NCBI GenBank assembly: GCA_937925695.1
Contig: CALAMD010000055.1
Coordinates: 119,713-183,712, forward strand
Origin: an uncultured Bacillaceae bacterium
GTDB taxonomy: Bacteria > Bacillota > Bacilli > Bacillales > Amphibacillaceae
Direction of reading: 5' to 3'
Length of the DNA: 64,000 nt
Part shown: positions 38,052-47,078 of the stretch, piece by piece
Layout: the number at the start of each line of letters is the position of its first letter
Numbering within the stretch: the first letter of the stretch is position 1
Made by a program: the position numbers and the translations under genes
The notes under the pieces: generated by a model
What the model was told of the DNA's origin: nothing
Database searches by the model: none
Seen by the model: only the letters and a program-made list of their open reading frames with translations

Positions 38052-38080
38052 ATGAAAAAAAATATGTATTACGGTATAAT
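38052..38080 (+). promoter_or_regulatory. Candidate promoter of fhs
   Basis: ATGAAA, 17 bases and a perfect TATAAT (38075-38080), about 38 bases before fhs. The -35 match is only 4/6. Confidence 0.4.
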
Positions 38081-38117
38081 AAAACAAATTATATTTTGAA
38101 TAAAAGGGAGTTTACAG

Positions 38118-39779
38118 ATGAAATCAGACATAGAAATCGCTCAACAGGCAACGATTAAACCGATTCATGAAATTGTTGAAAAATTAGGTCTGCATACAGA
38201 AGATTGGGAACCATATGGTCATACAAAGGCTAAACTTTCTTTACAATTATTAGATAAATTAGCTGATCGTCCAGATGGCAAGGTAATCTTAGTCACTTCA
38301 ATTAATCCAACACCAGCAGGTGAAGGCAAGTCAACAGTATCAGTCGGACTAGGACAAGCCTTACAAAGATTAGGAAAAAAAGCCATCATAACATTACGGG
38401 AACCTTCACTAGGACCAGTCATGGGAAGAAAAGGTGGGGCAGCAGGTGGTGGTTACTCCCAAGTAATTCCAATGGAAGATATTAATCTCCATTTTACCGG
38501 TGATATTCATGCGATTACAGCTGCTCATAATGCACTATCAGCCATGATTGATCAGCATCTTCATCAAGGAAACACACTTGGCATTGATCCCCGGAAGATT
38601 ATCTGGAAGCGGGTTATCGATATGAATGACCGTGCCCTTCGTCATATCGTCGTTGGGTTAGGTGGACCTTTAAATGGGATACCTAGAGAAGATGGCGTTC
38701 ATATAACTGTCGCTTCAGAAATTATGGCCATACTCTGTTTAGCCACAAGTTTACAGGATTTAAAAGACCGACTAGCTAAAATTGTCATCGGTTATACATA
38801 CGATGATCAACCTGTCACGGTAAGAGATTTAAAAATCGAAGGTGCACTTACCGTTTTGCTTAAAGATGCAATTAAACCTAATCTTGTTCAAACGATTGAA
38901 CATACACCTGCGATCATCCATGGTGGTCCATTTGCCAATATAGCCCACGGTTGTAATAGTGTCATTGCCACAAAAATAGCCCGTAAACTTGGGGATTATG
39001 TTGTAACAGAAGCTGGTTTTGGTGCTGATTTAGGTGCAGAAAAGTTTTTAAATATCAAAACATTAATTGGCGATATTGATACAGCTGCTGTTGTCATTGT
39101 GGCAACCGTCGCTGCTTTAAAAATGCATGGAGGTAGCGATCCCAAATCATCAAATATGGACGCATTAAAAAAAGGTATGGCTAATTTACAAAAGCATATG
39201 GAAACAATTGAACATTTCGGTTTACCTTATGTGATTGCCTTAAATAAATTCCCTACAGATACAGAAGAAGAAATTAATTTCGTCAACAATTGGTGTGAGA
39301 AATATGGTGCTGACATGGCGCTGACTGACGTCTGGGCTAAGGGCGGCGAAGGGGGTATCGAGCTTGCCGAAAGGGTCATAAATATTGCCAATACTAAATC
39401 TAGCTCGATTAAACGGACGTATGATGTAAAAGATCCCATTGCCGAAAAACTTCGTAAAGTTGCCCAAACCGTTTATGGAGCTGATGATATTATTATTACC
39501 GAAAAAGCCCGCAAACAGATTGCCTATTATGAGCAGCAAGGATGGGGAAACTTACCGGTATGTATTGCCAAAACCCAGTATTCATTATCAGATAATCCAG
39601 CTTTACGGGGTAGACCAGAAGGATTCAAGATTACGATTAGAGAATTAAAACCTTCTATTGGAGCAGGTTTTATTGTTGCATTGACAGGTGATGTACTAAC
39701 AATGCCTGGTTTACCAAAAGAACCAGCTGCTTTAAAGATGGACATATCAGACACAGGTGAAATAACCGGACTTTTCTAA
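38118..39779 (+). CDS. fhs: Formate-tetrahydrofolate ligase
   Basis: This ATP-dependent enzyme makes 10-formyl-THF from formate. The 553 residues include the P-loop [16 protein letters not shown] near residue 65, [18 protein letters not shown] near 95 and [13 protein letters not shown] near 275. It feeds one-carbon units to purines and, through the folate pool, to thymidylate; thyA and dfrA lie 1.3 kb away. Fhs is not universal in Bacillaceae (B. subtilis lacks it). The ATG follows AAAGGGAG. Confidence 0.96.
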   Translation: MKSDIEIAQQATIKPIHEIVEKLGLHTEDWEPYGHTKAKLSLQLLDKLADRPDGKVILVTSINPTPAGEGKSTVSVGLGQALQRLGKKAIITLREPSLGPVMGRKGGAAGGGYSQVIPMEDINLHFTGDIHAITAAHNALSAMIDQHLHQGNTLGIDPRKIIWKRVIDMNDRALRHIVVGLGGPLNGIPREDGVHITVASEIMAILCLATSLQDLKDRLAKIVIGYTYDDQPVTVRDLKIEGALTVLLKDAIKPNLVQTIEHTPAIIHGGPFANIAHGCNSVIATKIARKLGDYVVTEAGFGADLGAEKFLNIKTLIGDIDTAAVVIVATVAALKMHGGSDPKSSNMDALKKGMANLQKHMETIEHFGLPYVIALNKFPTDTEEEINFVNNWCEKYGADMALTDVWAKGGEGGIELAERVINIANTKSSSIKRTYDVKDPIAEKLRKVAQTVYGADDIIITEKARKQIAYYEQQGWGNLPVCIAKTQYSLSDNPALRGRPEGFKITIRELKPSIGAGFIVALTGDVLTMPGLPKEPAALKMDISDTGEITGLF

Positions 39780-39786
39780 TACAAAA

Positions 39787-39843
39787 ATAGTGATCAAAGC
39801 GACTGATAGTGAGTAGACTCTATTTCTAGTCTTTGATCACTAT
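39787..39843. terminator. Long hairpin between fhs and the NlpC/P60 gene
   Basis: ATAGTGATCAAAG pairs perfectly with CTTTGATCACTAT around a 31-base loop that has further partial pairing. It lies between convergent genes; there is no clear T tail. Confidence 0.55.
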
Positions 39844-39847
39844 ATAC

Positions 39848-40921
39848 TTATTGTTCGATGCGTTTCGTACCTAAATACCGTTCTTTCCAGTAAGAATTAC
39901 TTAAGTTACTAATAACAACCCCAGTCGATGCTCCGGCATGGATAAATTGATCATTTCCCAAATATATGCCCACATGGGATGGACCTGGCTTATATGTTTC
40001 AAAAAAGACAAGGTTCCCAACGGATAAATCATCAGCAGGCTGGGAAAAATTCCAGATTTCATTAACTGTTCGAGGAATTGTCATATCTTGTTCTTGATAT
40101 ACATACTGGATAAACCCGCTACAATCAAAACCACTTGGTGAATCGCCACCCCAAACATAAGGAGTACCAATCAAAGACCGGGCAGTTTCAATAATTTCAC
40201 CATTGGATGACGATGTTGTTGGAACTGTTTTTATTTCTGGTTCATCTTTTTCTGCTTTTTCTTGAATAGTCTCATCAATTGATTCTTTTTCTGGATCTAG
40301 CAGCATTTGTTCTTTCAGTTCTATTGTCTGTTCGTTAGCGTCAGCTTCTGCTTGAACGGGCTCATATAGTGTCTCAAGGGATTCTTGTGTTACTTCTGTC
40401 GTTAACTCAATGCCATGTTCTTCTTCAGCAATTTCTAACGCTTTTGCTGTTAATGGTCCATAGATACCATCGATTTCTCCTTCATAGTAACCGAAATAGG
40501 TTAATGCCTCTTGAACAATTTTCACATCTTCGCCATGCATACCAGGATTGACAGTTGAAGATAAATGCTTTAATCGATTTAAATATAAATCTTTTTCTAC
40601 TGCAATTAACGCAAGAACTGTTTCTTGATCCGTTTGTCCAGTAACGGAGATATCGTGATCTGCTTGAAATTTCTTAACAGCGTGTTCGGTTAAGATGCCA
40701 TAATTTCCATCAATCTCATCTTCATAATATGATAATTTATTTAATTTTTTCTGAAGCACCCGTACGATTTCACCATGATGGCCATAACCAAGTTGTTCCG
40801 CTTCTTCTAACATTTTGTTTTGCAAGACAGGATAAAAATCGATATAAGAGGCGAACGGTTGACTGAGCAATAGACTATAAAGAAATGAGTGCTTAATGAC
40901 ACGATCTACAGTACCATTCAT
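39848..40921 (-). CDS. NlpC/P60 cell wall hydrolase with two peptidoglycan-binding domains
   Basis: The 357-residue protein has two PG_binding_1-type repeats (HHGEIVRVLQKKLNKLSYY... and MHGEDVKIVQEALTYFGYY..., residues ~48-110 and ~123-190), an acidic linker and a C-terminal NlpC/P60 domain with Cys in SGFDCSGFIQYVYQ, His in GPSHVGIYLG and FIHAGA. It would cut D-gamma-Glu-diaminopimelate bonds. No clear signal peptide is present although a strong AAAGGGGA precedes the ATG, so its export route or place of action is unclear. Confidence 0.85.
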   Translation of the reverse strand: MNGTVDRVIKHSFLYSLLLSQPFASYIDFYPVLQNKMLEEAEQLGYGHHGEIVRVLQKKLNKLSYYEDEIDGNYGILTEHAVKKFQADHDISVTGQTDQETVLALIAVEKDLYLNRLKHLSSTVNPGMHGEDVKIVQEALTYFGYYEGEIDGIYGPLTAKALEIAEEEHGIELTTEVTQESLETLYEPVQAEADANEQTIELKEQMLLDPEKESIDETIQEKAEKDEPEIKTVPTTSSSNGEIIETARSLIGTPYVWGGDSPSGFDCSGFIQYVYQEQDMTIPRTVNEIWNFSQPADDLSVGNLVFFETYKPGPSHVGIYLGNDQFIHAGASTGVVISNLSNSYWKERYLGTKRIEQ

Positions 40922-40994
40922 TAAAAAAATCCCCTTTCTTAGCTGACACTAATAAAATTTATGATAAAATAAAACTTTATATGTATTTCGTTTA

Positions 40995-41003
40995 TGTTAC
41001 AAT
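40995..41003 (+). promoter_or_regulatory. Extended -10 of thyA
   Basis: TGTTACAAT reads as an extended -10 about 36 bases before thyA; no good -35. Confidence 0.4.
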
Positions 41004-41038
41004 AGCTTGTAGTAAGTTTATAAAAGGTGGTTATTGGC

Positions 41039-41995
41039 ATGGTAAAAAATGAACAAGCCTATTTAGATTTATGTCAACATGTACTTGAAAATGGCGTAAA
41101 AAGAGATGACCGTACAAATACTGGTACCTATTCCGTATTTGGTCACCAAATGCGTTTTGATTTAAGTGATGGCTTTCCTTTATTAACAACGAAAAGAGTT
41201 GCTTTTAGATTAGTAGCCAGTGAACTGCTCTGGTTTATTAAAGGCGATACAAATATACGTTATTTACTTGAACATAATAATAATATATGGAACGAATGGG
41301 CATTTGAAAAGTGGGTTACAAGCGATCAATATGACGGCCCGGATATGACCGATTTTGCTCATCGGAGTCTTCGGGATCCTGAATTTAAAGAGCTTTACGA
41401 CGAGCAAATGGATATTTTCAAACAAAGAATCCTTGAAGATGATGAGTTTGCTGCTGAATTTGGCGATTTAGGAAATGTCTATGGTAAACAATGGCGTGCC
41501 TGGAAAACCTCGCAAAATGAGACCATTGATCAGTTAAAAGATGTCATTGAATCGATCCGAACGAATCCAAATTCTCGAAGACATATCGTCACAGCTTGGA
41601 ATCCTGAAGATATTCCCAATATGGCATTGCCACCATGTCACACACTGTTTCAATTTTATGTGGCGGGTGGAAAATTATCCTGTCAGCTGTATCAACGCAG
41701 TGCTGATCTATTTCTTGGTGTGCCATTTAATATTGCGAGTTATGCCTTACTGACTCATCTGATTGCTCATGAATGTGACTTAGAAGTCGGTGAGTTTGTA
41801 CATACACTTGGTGATGTCCATATTTATAGCAACCATGTTGATCAAGTAAAATTACAGCTCAGTCGTGATATTAAACAAGCACCAACATTAATTTTAAACA
41901 AGGATAAAAAATCAATCTTTGACTTTGAATTATCCGATTTTACAATTGAAAATTATGATCCTCATCCTGCGATTAAAGCACCAATTGCTGTCTAG
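41039..41995 (+). CDS. thyA: Thymidylate synthase
   Basis: This enzyme methylates dUMP with methylene-THF, producing dihydrofolate. The 318 residues are longer than E. coli ThyA (264) owing to an insert of about 50 residues in the small domain ([16 protein letters not shown]... to [16 protein letters not shown]), as in the Lactobacillus casei enzyme. The active cysteine is in [13 protein letters not shown] and RRSADL-type [10 protein letters not shown] follows. ATG 41039 is preferred for its AAAGGTGG. DHFR follows directly and recycles the dihydrofolate. Confidence 0.96.
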   Translation: MVKNEQAYLDLCQHVLENGVKRDDRTNTGTYSVFGHQMRFDLSDGFPLLTTKRVAFRLVASELLWFIKGDTNIRYLLEHNNNIWNEWAFEKWVTSDQYDGPDMTDFAHRSLRDPEFKELYDEQMDIFKQRILEDDEFAAEFGDLGNVYGKQWRAWKTSQNETIDQLKDVIESIRTNPNSRRHIVTAWNPEDIPNMALPPCHTLFQFYVAGGKLSCQLYQRSADLFLGVPFNIASYALLTHLIAHECDLEVGEFVHTLGDVHIYSNHVDQVKLQLSRDIKQAPTLILNKDKKSIFDFELSDFTIENYDPHPAIKAPIAV

Positions 41996-42033
41996 TGATG
42001 AGAAATTCTCAAGAAAGAAAGACAGGTGTTAGC

Positions 42034-42525
42034 ATGATTTCGTTGTTGGTAGCCATGGATAAAAACAACGTCATTGGTTACAAAAATGATTTACCTTGGC
42101 ATTTGCCAAGGGATCTCAAATACTTTAAGGAAAAAACAACTGGACATACGATCATTATGGGGCGAAAAACATTTGAATCCATTGGTCGACCATTGCCAAA
42201 CCGTCACAATATCGTGGTAACGAGAAATAAGACCTTTGTTCCAGAGGGTGTTGAAGTCATTCATGACTTAGCGACGATTTGGCAGCTTAATGACGAGTCC
42301 CCAAGAGAAGAATTGTTTATTATAGGGGGTGCCGAATTATATCGACAAGCACTACCCCATGCTGATCGCTTATATATTACTAAGATTGAAGAAACATTTG
42401 AAGGGGATACTTACTTTCCGGTTTTTTCGGAAGACGAGTGGGAGTTAACGAAAAAAGAACAAGGTATCCAAGATGAAAATAATCCTTATGAATACTATTT
42501 TTTACAATACGAACGAAAGAAGTAA
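42034..42525 (+). CDS. dfrA: Dihydrofolate reductase
   Basis: This enzyme reduces dihydrofolate formed by ThyA. The 163-residue chain shows NNVIGYKNDLPWHLPRDLKYFK at residues ~9-30 with the acidic Asp, IIMGRKTFESIGRPLPNR and the cofactor loop FIIGGAELYRQALPHADRLYIT. ATG 42034 with ACAGGTG upstream gives the family start; the frame remains open back to the thyA stop. It is the usual thyA-dfrA pair. Confidence 0.96.
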   Translation: MISLLVAMDKNNVIGYKNDLPWHLPRDLKYFKEKTTGHTIIMGRKTFESIGRPLPNRHNIVVTRNKTFVPEGVEVIHDLATIWQLNDESPREELFIIGGAELYRQALPHADRLYITKIEETFEGDTYFPVFSEDEWELTKKEQGIQDENNPYEYYFLQYERKK

Positions 42526-42674
42526 ATAATATCCTCATGGTTGTAAGCATTTTAACTTGTCCAAATATAGGTAATCATGGTAAACTAGGAACTAATCATT
42601 GTTATGTTACGCTAGTCATATGATTATGTATAAAAAAGATCAAAAATTCACAACAAAGGGTAGGGGTGAGTTAA

Positions 42675-42860
42675 ATGGGACCGAGTGCAATTGGCGTTCC
42701 AGGTCTAATCTTAATTGTCATTGTTGCCTTGATTATTTTTGGTCCATCTAAATTACCGGAAATCGGAAGAGCCGCTGGTAATTCATTAAGAGAGTTTAAG
42801 AATGCAACAAAAGGTATTGTAAATGATGAGTCAACCGAAGATAAGCAAGATGACAAGTAA
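42675..42860 (+). CDS. tatA: Sec-independent protein translocase subunit TatA
   Basis: This 61-residue protein has one N-terminal membrane helix (residues ~6-22), the [26 protein letters not shown] hinge-plus-amphipathic helix signature and an acidic tail. With TatC, encoded next, it makes a minimal Firmicutes TatA-TatC translocase, where TatA also does the job of TatB. A Tat substrate in this window is QcrA. The ATG follows GGGTGAG. Confidence 0.95.
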   Translation: MGPSAIGVPGLILIVIVALIIFGPSKLPEIGRAAGNSLREFKNATKGIVNDESTEDKQDDK

Positions 42861-42879
42861 ATAAATACGATTTACAGGG

Positions 42880-42914
42880 TGTAGGGATTTTTTTGCCTAC
42901 ATCTTCTTTTTTGT
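42880..42914 (+). terminator. Weak hairpin between tatA and tatC
   Basis: TGTAGG pairs with CCTACA around a T-rich loop and is followed by TCTTCTTTTTT. It may attenuate transcription into tatC rather than stop it. Confidence 0.4.
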
Positions 42915-42936
42915 TTGGAACAAAAGGGGTGAGGCC

Positions 42937-43689
42937 ATGTCTACAAGTACTGAACAAGTCAATGATAAAGAAATGCATGTCATTGATCATTTAGCCGAGT
43001 TAAGGAATCGTTTAATTTTTACTGCTGTGTTTTTTGTTATTTTCTTTGCGTTAGGTTTTATTTTTGTCGAGGAAATTTATCACTTCTTTCAAAAGGATTT
43101 TTCTTTTGATCTACATATAACAAGTCCTGGTGAAATTATTTGGATTTATATTACGATTGCAGGTGTGACGGCTATTGTCGGGACACTTCCAATTCTCTGT
43201 GTGCAATTATGGTTATTTGTTAAACCTGGATTAACTAAAAAAGAGCGTAAAGTATCCTTGTCATATATTCCAGCAGTTGTACTCTTATTTATCATCGGGT
43301 TAATTTTTGGCTATTTTATGTTTGTTCAGCTTATTTTGCCTTTCTTACTTTCATTAAATGATGGGATGTTTCAACAAATATTTACGGTTGAAGGGTATTT
43401 TCGGTTTATGTTTCGGATTATTTTACCCTTTGCTTTTCTATTTGAAATACCTATTATGATCATGTTTTTAACGAGTTTAGGTATTGTTACACCACAATTA
43501 CTAAAGAAAATGCGAAAATACGCATATTTTATACTACTTGTCGTGGCTGCCTTGATTACGCCACCAGATTTGTTTTTACACCTGCTGGTCGTCTTTCCAT
43601 TATTCATGTTATATGAAATTAGCATCTATTTAGCTAGTTTCGTTTACCGGCGAAAACAGGAAAGACACGAAGCATTTATGAATTCATAG
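42937..43689 (+). CDS. tatC: Sec-independent protein translocase subunit TatC
   Basis: The 250-residue protein has six predicted membrane helices and is the twin-arginine signal receptor. The N-terminal HLAELRNRLI motif and the FVKPGLTKKERK loop between helices 2 and 3 are the recognition-site signatures; FRFMFRIILPFAFLFEIPI is the conserved later segment. It sits 76 bases after tatA, with AAAAGGGGTGAG before the ATG. Confidence 0.95.
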   Translation: MSTSTEQVNDKEMHVIDHLAELRNRLIFTAVFFVIFFALGFIFVEEIYHFFQKDFSFDLHITSPGEIIWIYITIAGVTAIVGTLPILCVQLWLFVKPGLTKKERKVSLSYIPAVVLLFIIGLIFGYFMFVQLILPFLLSLNDGMFQQIFTVEGYFRFMFRIILPFAFLFEIPIMIMFLTSLGIVTPQLLKKMRKYAYFILLVVAALITPPDLFLHLLVVFPLFMLYEISIYLASFVYRRKQERHEAFMNS

Positions 43690-43699
43690 AGGTGGATTT

Positions 43700-43918
43700 A
43701 TGCTAACGTTTTATCAATTTTTACTCACTTTTCGCGGTCGAAAGCAACCAAATGATCAAAGTCGTTTGGCCGATTGGTGTTTTCATGATCACGACTTTCC
43801 TAAACAGTCTACAGATTATGATGAATTAAGTAGTTATCTTGAATACAACAGTCCATTTCCTAATGCCCTACAAACATTTGATGAACTATGGGAAATATAT
43901 CAATTAAAAATGCAATGA
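43700..43918 (+). CDS. YozE family protein (UPF0346, SAM-like fold)
   Basis: This 72-residue cytoplasmic protein matches the YozE family: FYQFLLTFRGRKQPND at the start, HDHDFPKQSTDYDELSSYLE in the centre and TFDELWEIYQ at the end. The family has a sterile-alpha-motif-like helical fold and no known function. It follows tatC by ten bases with AGAGGTGG, so it may be cotranscribed. Confidence 0.85.
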   Translation: MLTFYQFLLTFRGRKQPNDQSRLADWCFHDHDFPKQSTDYDELSSYLEYNSPFPNALQTFDELWEIYQLKMQ

Positions 43919-43981
43919 TTGAGAGCTCTGATTTTTGAACTGCCTCCAGTTTAGTATCCAAGGAAATAAACAAAATGGTTT

Positions 43982-44012
43982 GCCATGTATGATATTCATG
44001 CATGGCTTTTTT
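43982..44012 (+). terminator. Terminator of the tatAC-yozE unit
   Basis: GCCATGTATGA pairs with TCATGCATGGC (one mismatch) and is followed by T6. It overlaps the tail of the convergent yolD gene. Confidence 0.75.
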
Positions 44013-44343
44013 CATCATTCATGTGAACAGAAACAACTTGTTCAAAGGCAATTGTTTGTTGAGTTGAGTCTTTTTGCTCGATCACTAATTGCTGTTCGTG
44101 CGTTTTTATGTTGGTAATCGTACCTTGTATTTCTTCTATTCGCCCATCATGATAGATAGCTATCGTGACGGGCAATTTTTGCTGGAATGCTTCAACCAAT
44201 TGTTCATTGATCGATTCTAATTCCTGTGGATCCAGTAAGGGTTTAGTTGTTTTTTCTGTTTCACTCCACATATTTTTCAAACGCTCAACATGTTCAGGAA
44301 GCATAAGTGAAGTCCATTTAATTGTTCCACGATCCTTTAACAT
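43996..44343 (-). CDS. yolD: YolD-like protein, SOS-boxed orphan
   Basis: The 115-residue product opens with MLKDRGTIKWTSLMLPEHV, the YolD family signature (RGxIKWxxMMLPEHV), and ends in a small beta-rich region. YolD proteins usually accompany Y-family polymerases of the UvrX/YqjW type and are DNA-damage induced. Here no polymerase gene is adjacent. The promoter region has a near-perfect LexA box and AGGAG lies before the ATG. Biochemical role unknown. Confidence 0.85.
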   Translation of the reverse strand: MLKDRGTIKWTSLMLPEHVERLKNMWSETEKTTKPLLDPQELESINEQLVEAFQQKLPVTIAIYHDGRIEEIQGTITNIKTHEQQLVIEQKDSTQQTIAFEQVVSVHMNDEKSHA

Positions 44344-44363
44344 TTATATCATCTCCTAATAAC

Positions 44364-44394
44364 ATTATATACGAACACGTGTTCTTTTTGTCAA
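44364..44394 (-). promoter_or_regulatory. yolD promoter
   Basis: On the minus strand TTGACA (44394-44389) and TATAAT (44369-44364) are separated by 19 bases; with TATATA as -10 the spacing is 17. The LexA box fills the spacer. Confidence 0.65.
44372..44385. promoter_or_regulatory. LexA (SOS) box controlling yolD
   Basis: CGAACACGTGTTCT matches the Bacillus LexA consensus CGAACNNNNGTTCG in all but the final base and lies exactly between -35 and -10 of yolD. Confidence 0.8.
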
Positions 44395-44623
44395 TTATAT
44401 TATTTCACTTGATTAAACTGATACATAATCTGTCGTAATTTGGCGGATAATCAGACTAATTATGTGAAAATTCAACATGTATATTGATAAAACTACGATC
44501 CATGGGGATTCCTGCGGTTGCCCGGGAAATAATGAAACGAAAGGGAACAAGTTGTAGCCTACACTATTTTAAAACCAAAAACGTACAATAACCTAGATCA
44601 TTATCGGCAAAGGAGGCACTGCA

Positions 44624-45088
44624 ATGATATTTCCCAGACAGCAACCACCACACCCGATGCATCTGTACGGTCCGATGCATCCGATGAGACCTTACCATCA
44701 TACAGCTACACCAACTAATCCACTTCAGCAAATCATGGGCTATTTTTCTAAAGGAAATGTACCAGGGTACGGCACATCTTTAACGACCAAAGGGATACAT
44801 GGACTTTCTAGTACATTAAATAATGTGCAACAAGTACTTAGAGTCGTTCAATCAGCCACACCGATCATTCAAGAATACGGACCTTTAATTAAAAATTTAC
44901 CCGCCATGTATAAAATGTATAAAGCGATGAAAGACATAAATGATGAAGATGAGGAAAAAGAAATAAATGAACTAAAATCAGAAACAGAACTAGATCAAAC
45001 GGACGTAAGTGATCAGAAACCAATTAAAAAACAAGCACCTCAAACCGATCAACAGAAAGGACAATCCATTCCAAAGTTGTATATTTAA
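44624..45088 (+). CDS. VrrA/YqfQ-like protein
   Basis: The 154-residue protein has a Pro/His/Met-rich head (RQQPPHPMHLYGPMHPMRPYHH), a conserved-looking centre with NVQQVLRVVQSATPIIQEYGPLIKNLPAMYKM and an acidic-basic tail rich in Gln, Lys and Asp. This layout resembles the VrrA/YqfQ family, first noticed in Bacillus anthracis for its variable repeats and thought to be spore-associated. No signal peptide is seen. AAAGGAGG precedes the ATG by nine bases. Confidence 0.65.
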   Translation: MIFPRQQPPHPMHLYGPMHPMRPYHHTATPTNPLQQIMGYFSKGNVPGYGTSLTTKGIHGLSSTLNNVQQVLRVVQSATPIIQEYGPLIKNLPAMYKMYKAMKDINDEDEEKEINELKSETELDQTDVSDQKPIKKQAPQTDQQKGQSIPKLYI

Positions 45089-45169
45089 CGTTAAAGCCAA
45101 TGTACTTGCATTTTTTACAAATAAACGAAAGAATAGAACATAAATGAACCAATTGGAGGGTAAACATAA

Positions 45170-46138
45170 ATGGATAATAATTATGAACTAGCCACTTTTG
45201 CTGGCGGTTGCTTTTGGTGTATGGTCGATCCCTTTGATAAACGACCCGGCATTATCAAGGTTGTTTCAGGATATACTGGTGGCCATGTAGAAAATCCTAC
45301 CTATGAACAAGTAACATCACAGACAACGGGCCACGTTGAAGCTGTACAAATTACATTCGATCCAACGATCATGTCATATGAAAAATTAGTAGAAATATAT
45401 TGGCAACAGATCGATCCTACTGATCCTGGTGGGCAGTTTAATGACCGTGGTGAATCTTATCAAACAGCGATCTTTTACCATAATGAAGAGCAAAAAAGAA
45501 TTGCTGAAGCATCTAAACAATCCCTAGCTGAAAGTGGTAAATTTTCTAAACCAATCGTAACGAAAATTTTGCCTGCAAAGCCTTTTTACGAAGCAGAAGA
45601 AGACCATCAAAATTATTATCAAAAACAACCCTTCCATTATCAGCTTTATAAGAAAGGTTCAGGAAGAGAAGCGTTTATTGAGAAACATTGGCGGAAAAAA
45701 TATGATAAAGAAGAATTAAAAAAGAAATTAACTCCGATGCAATATCGAGTAACCCAAGAAGATGCAACTGAACCACCTTTTCAAAATGAATATTGGGACC
45801 ACGAAGAAGAGGGTATTTATGTCGATATTGTCTCCGGTGAAGTATTGTTCTCATCAAAGGATAAATTCGATGCCAATTGTGGGTGGCCAAGTTTTACAAA
45901 ACCTGTAGATGGCAGTCAAATTGTTGAAAAACTTGATACATCCCACGGGATGATTCGAACTGAAGTGAGAAGCAGAGAGGCTGATTCCCACTTAGGACAC
46001 GTCTTTAATGACGGCCCTAGAGAACATGGCGGACTTCGTTACTGTATCAACTCAGCAGCATTACGTTTTATTCCGAAAGAAAAAATGGATGCCGAGGGTT
46101 ATGGAGACTATTTATTTCTGTTCAAAAACACAGATTAA
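45170..46138 (+). CDS. msrAB: Peptide-methionine sulfoxide reductase MsrA-MsrB fusion
   Basis: This bifunctional repair enzyme reduces both S and R methionine sulfoxide. Residues 1-155 are MsrA with GCFWCM (catalytic first Cys, residue ~14) and [10 protein letters not shown]. Residues ~175-315 are MsrB with [19 protein letters not shown] and the catalytic Cys in [12 protein letters not shown]. The two CxxC zinc pairs of many MsrB proteins are missing (DIVSGEVLF and EADSHLGH replace them), so the B domain is of the zinc-free type. GGAGGG precedes the ATG. Confidence 0.95.
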   Translation: MDNNYELATFAGGCFWCMVDPFDKRPGIIKVVSGYTGGHVENPTYEQVTSQTTGHVEAVQITFDPTIMSYEKLVEIYWQQIDPTDPGGQFNDRGESYQTAIFYHNEEQKRIAEASKQSLAESGKFSKPIVTKILPAKPFYEAEEDHQNYYQKQPFHYQLYKKGSGREAFIEKHWRKKYDKEELKKKLTPMQYRVTQEDATEPPFQNEYWDHEEEGIYVDIVSGEVLFSSKDKFDANCGWPSFTKPVDGSQIVEKLDTSHGMIRTEVRSREADSHLGHVFNDGPREHGGLRYCINSAALRFIPKEKMDAEGYGDYLFLFKNTD

Positions 46139-46203
46139 GTTTACGATAATTAGATTATGTTAACTTTAATGATAATTATTCACAAAAGGGGATGACTTAA
46201 CAA

Positions 46204-46407
46204 ATGATCCATTATGAATGGGAAAATAAAGAAACAATCAAACAAGTAAAATGTGTTCATACAAATGCCGCCAAATATATCGTCCATAACAAATTAACAC
46301 CAGGAAAAGTTTATGATGTCAAAAATGAAACAGATGATTTTTATTTCATAATTGATGATTCCAACCGTATCGGTGGTTTTTTTAAGGAATATTTTGAAGA
46401 AAAATAA
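46204..46407 (+). CDS. Small conserved cytoplasmic protein (DUF6501-like)
   Basis: The 67-residue protein is beta-rich with KCVHTNAAKYIVHNKLTPGKVYDVKNE, then FYFIIDDSNRIGGFFKEYFE. It resembles small Bacillaceae proteins grouped as DUF6501; this assignment is from memory and uncertain. AAAGGGGATGAC precedes the ATG. A strong terminator follows. Function unknown. Confidence 0.65.
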   Translation: MIHYEWENKETIKQVKCVHTNAAKYIVHNKLTPGKVYDVKNETDDFYFIIDDSNRIGGFFKEYFEEK

Positions 46408-46434
46408 TAACAGGGCTATTCCCTGTTATTTTTT
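46406..46434 (+). terminator. Terminator after the DUF6501-like gene
   Basis: AATAACAGGG pairs perfectly with CCCTGTTATT around CTATT, followed by TTTT. Confidence 0.9.
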
Positions 46435-46477
46435 ATTTAAATACTCATTTTGTCGTATTTTATCGACAATAGAATAA

Positions 46478-46486
46478 TGGTATAAT
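46478..46486 (+). promoter_or_regulatory. Extended -10 of the histidine phosphatase gene
   Basis: TGGTATAAT with a perfect hexamer lies 37 bases before the TTG start; no strong -35. Confidence 0.5.
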
Positions 46487-46523
46487 GAACTAAATCAGTA
46501 GACATCCTAAGGGGGCTTGTTCA

Positions 46524-47078
46524 TTGAAGAAAATTTTCTTTGTTAGACACTGTTTAGCCACTGGACAACATAAAGATGCACCGTTAACTCAAAAGGGAGT
46601 AAAGCAATCCTATCAGCTCGCACAATTTTTCAGTGAACAACGCTTTCCAATTGATAGAATTATTTCCAGTCCATATTTACGAGCGATCGATACGATTAAA
46701 CCTTATGCTGAACAACAAGGGATTGCCATCGAACTTGATCATCGCTTAGAGGAACGCATCCTAAGTGGTGATCCAATAGATGATTGGTTTGAAATGTTAG
46801 CCTATTCGTTTGTCAACAAAGAATTTAAATTACCTGGAGGCGAATCATCCCATGAAGCTACACAGCGGGGATTGAGTGTATTAACTACTATTTTTCAAGA
46901 TCATGATCATGATCATATTATCTGTGTATCCCACGGAAATTTAATCGCATTGATCATTCATTATTATGACCAACAATTTGGGTTCGATGGCTGGCGTCGA
47001 TTACAATATCCTGACTTATTCATGATGACATATACTGATCGAGTTCAATCAATTAAACATATAGAATTAGAGATATAA
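46524..47078 (+). CDS. Histidine phosphatase family protein
   Basis: The 184-residue protein belongs to the phosphoglycerate mutase-like superfamily. FVRHCLATG holds the phospho-accepting histidine (residue ~8), SSPYLRAIDTI the conserved arginine, GGESSHEATQRGL the acid-site region and CVSHGNLIALII the second histidine. The substrate could be a sugar phosphate or a nucleotide; sequence does not decide. It starts at TTG after AAGGGGGC and overlaps the next, convergent gene by 12 bases at the 3' ends. Confidence 0.88.
   Translation: MKKIFFVRHCLATGQHKDAPLTQKGVKQSYQLAQFFSEQRFPIDRIISSPYLRAIDTIKPYAEQQGIAIELDHRLEERILSGDPIDDWFEMLAYSFVNKEFKLPGGESSHEATQRGLSVLTTIFQDHDHDHIICVSHGNLIALIIHYYDQQFGFDGWRRLQYPDLFMMTYTDRVQSIKHIELEI

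Noticed and set aside
44480..44623. Possible riboswitch before the VrrA-like gene (GC-rich CCTGCGGTTGCCCGGG stretch)
   Set aside because: No known aptamer core or terminator/antiterminator pair was recognised; left as unexplained leader.
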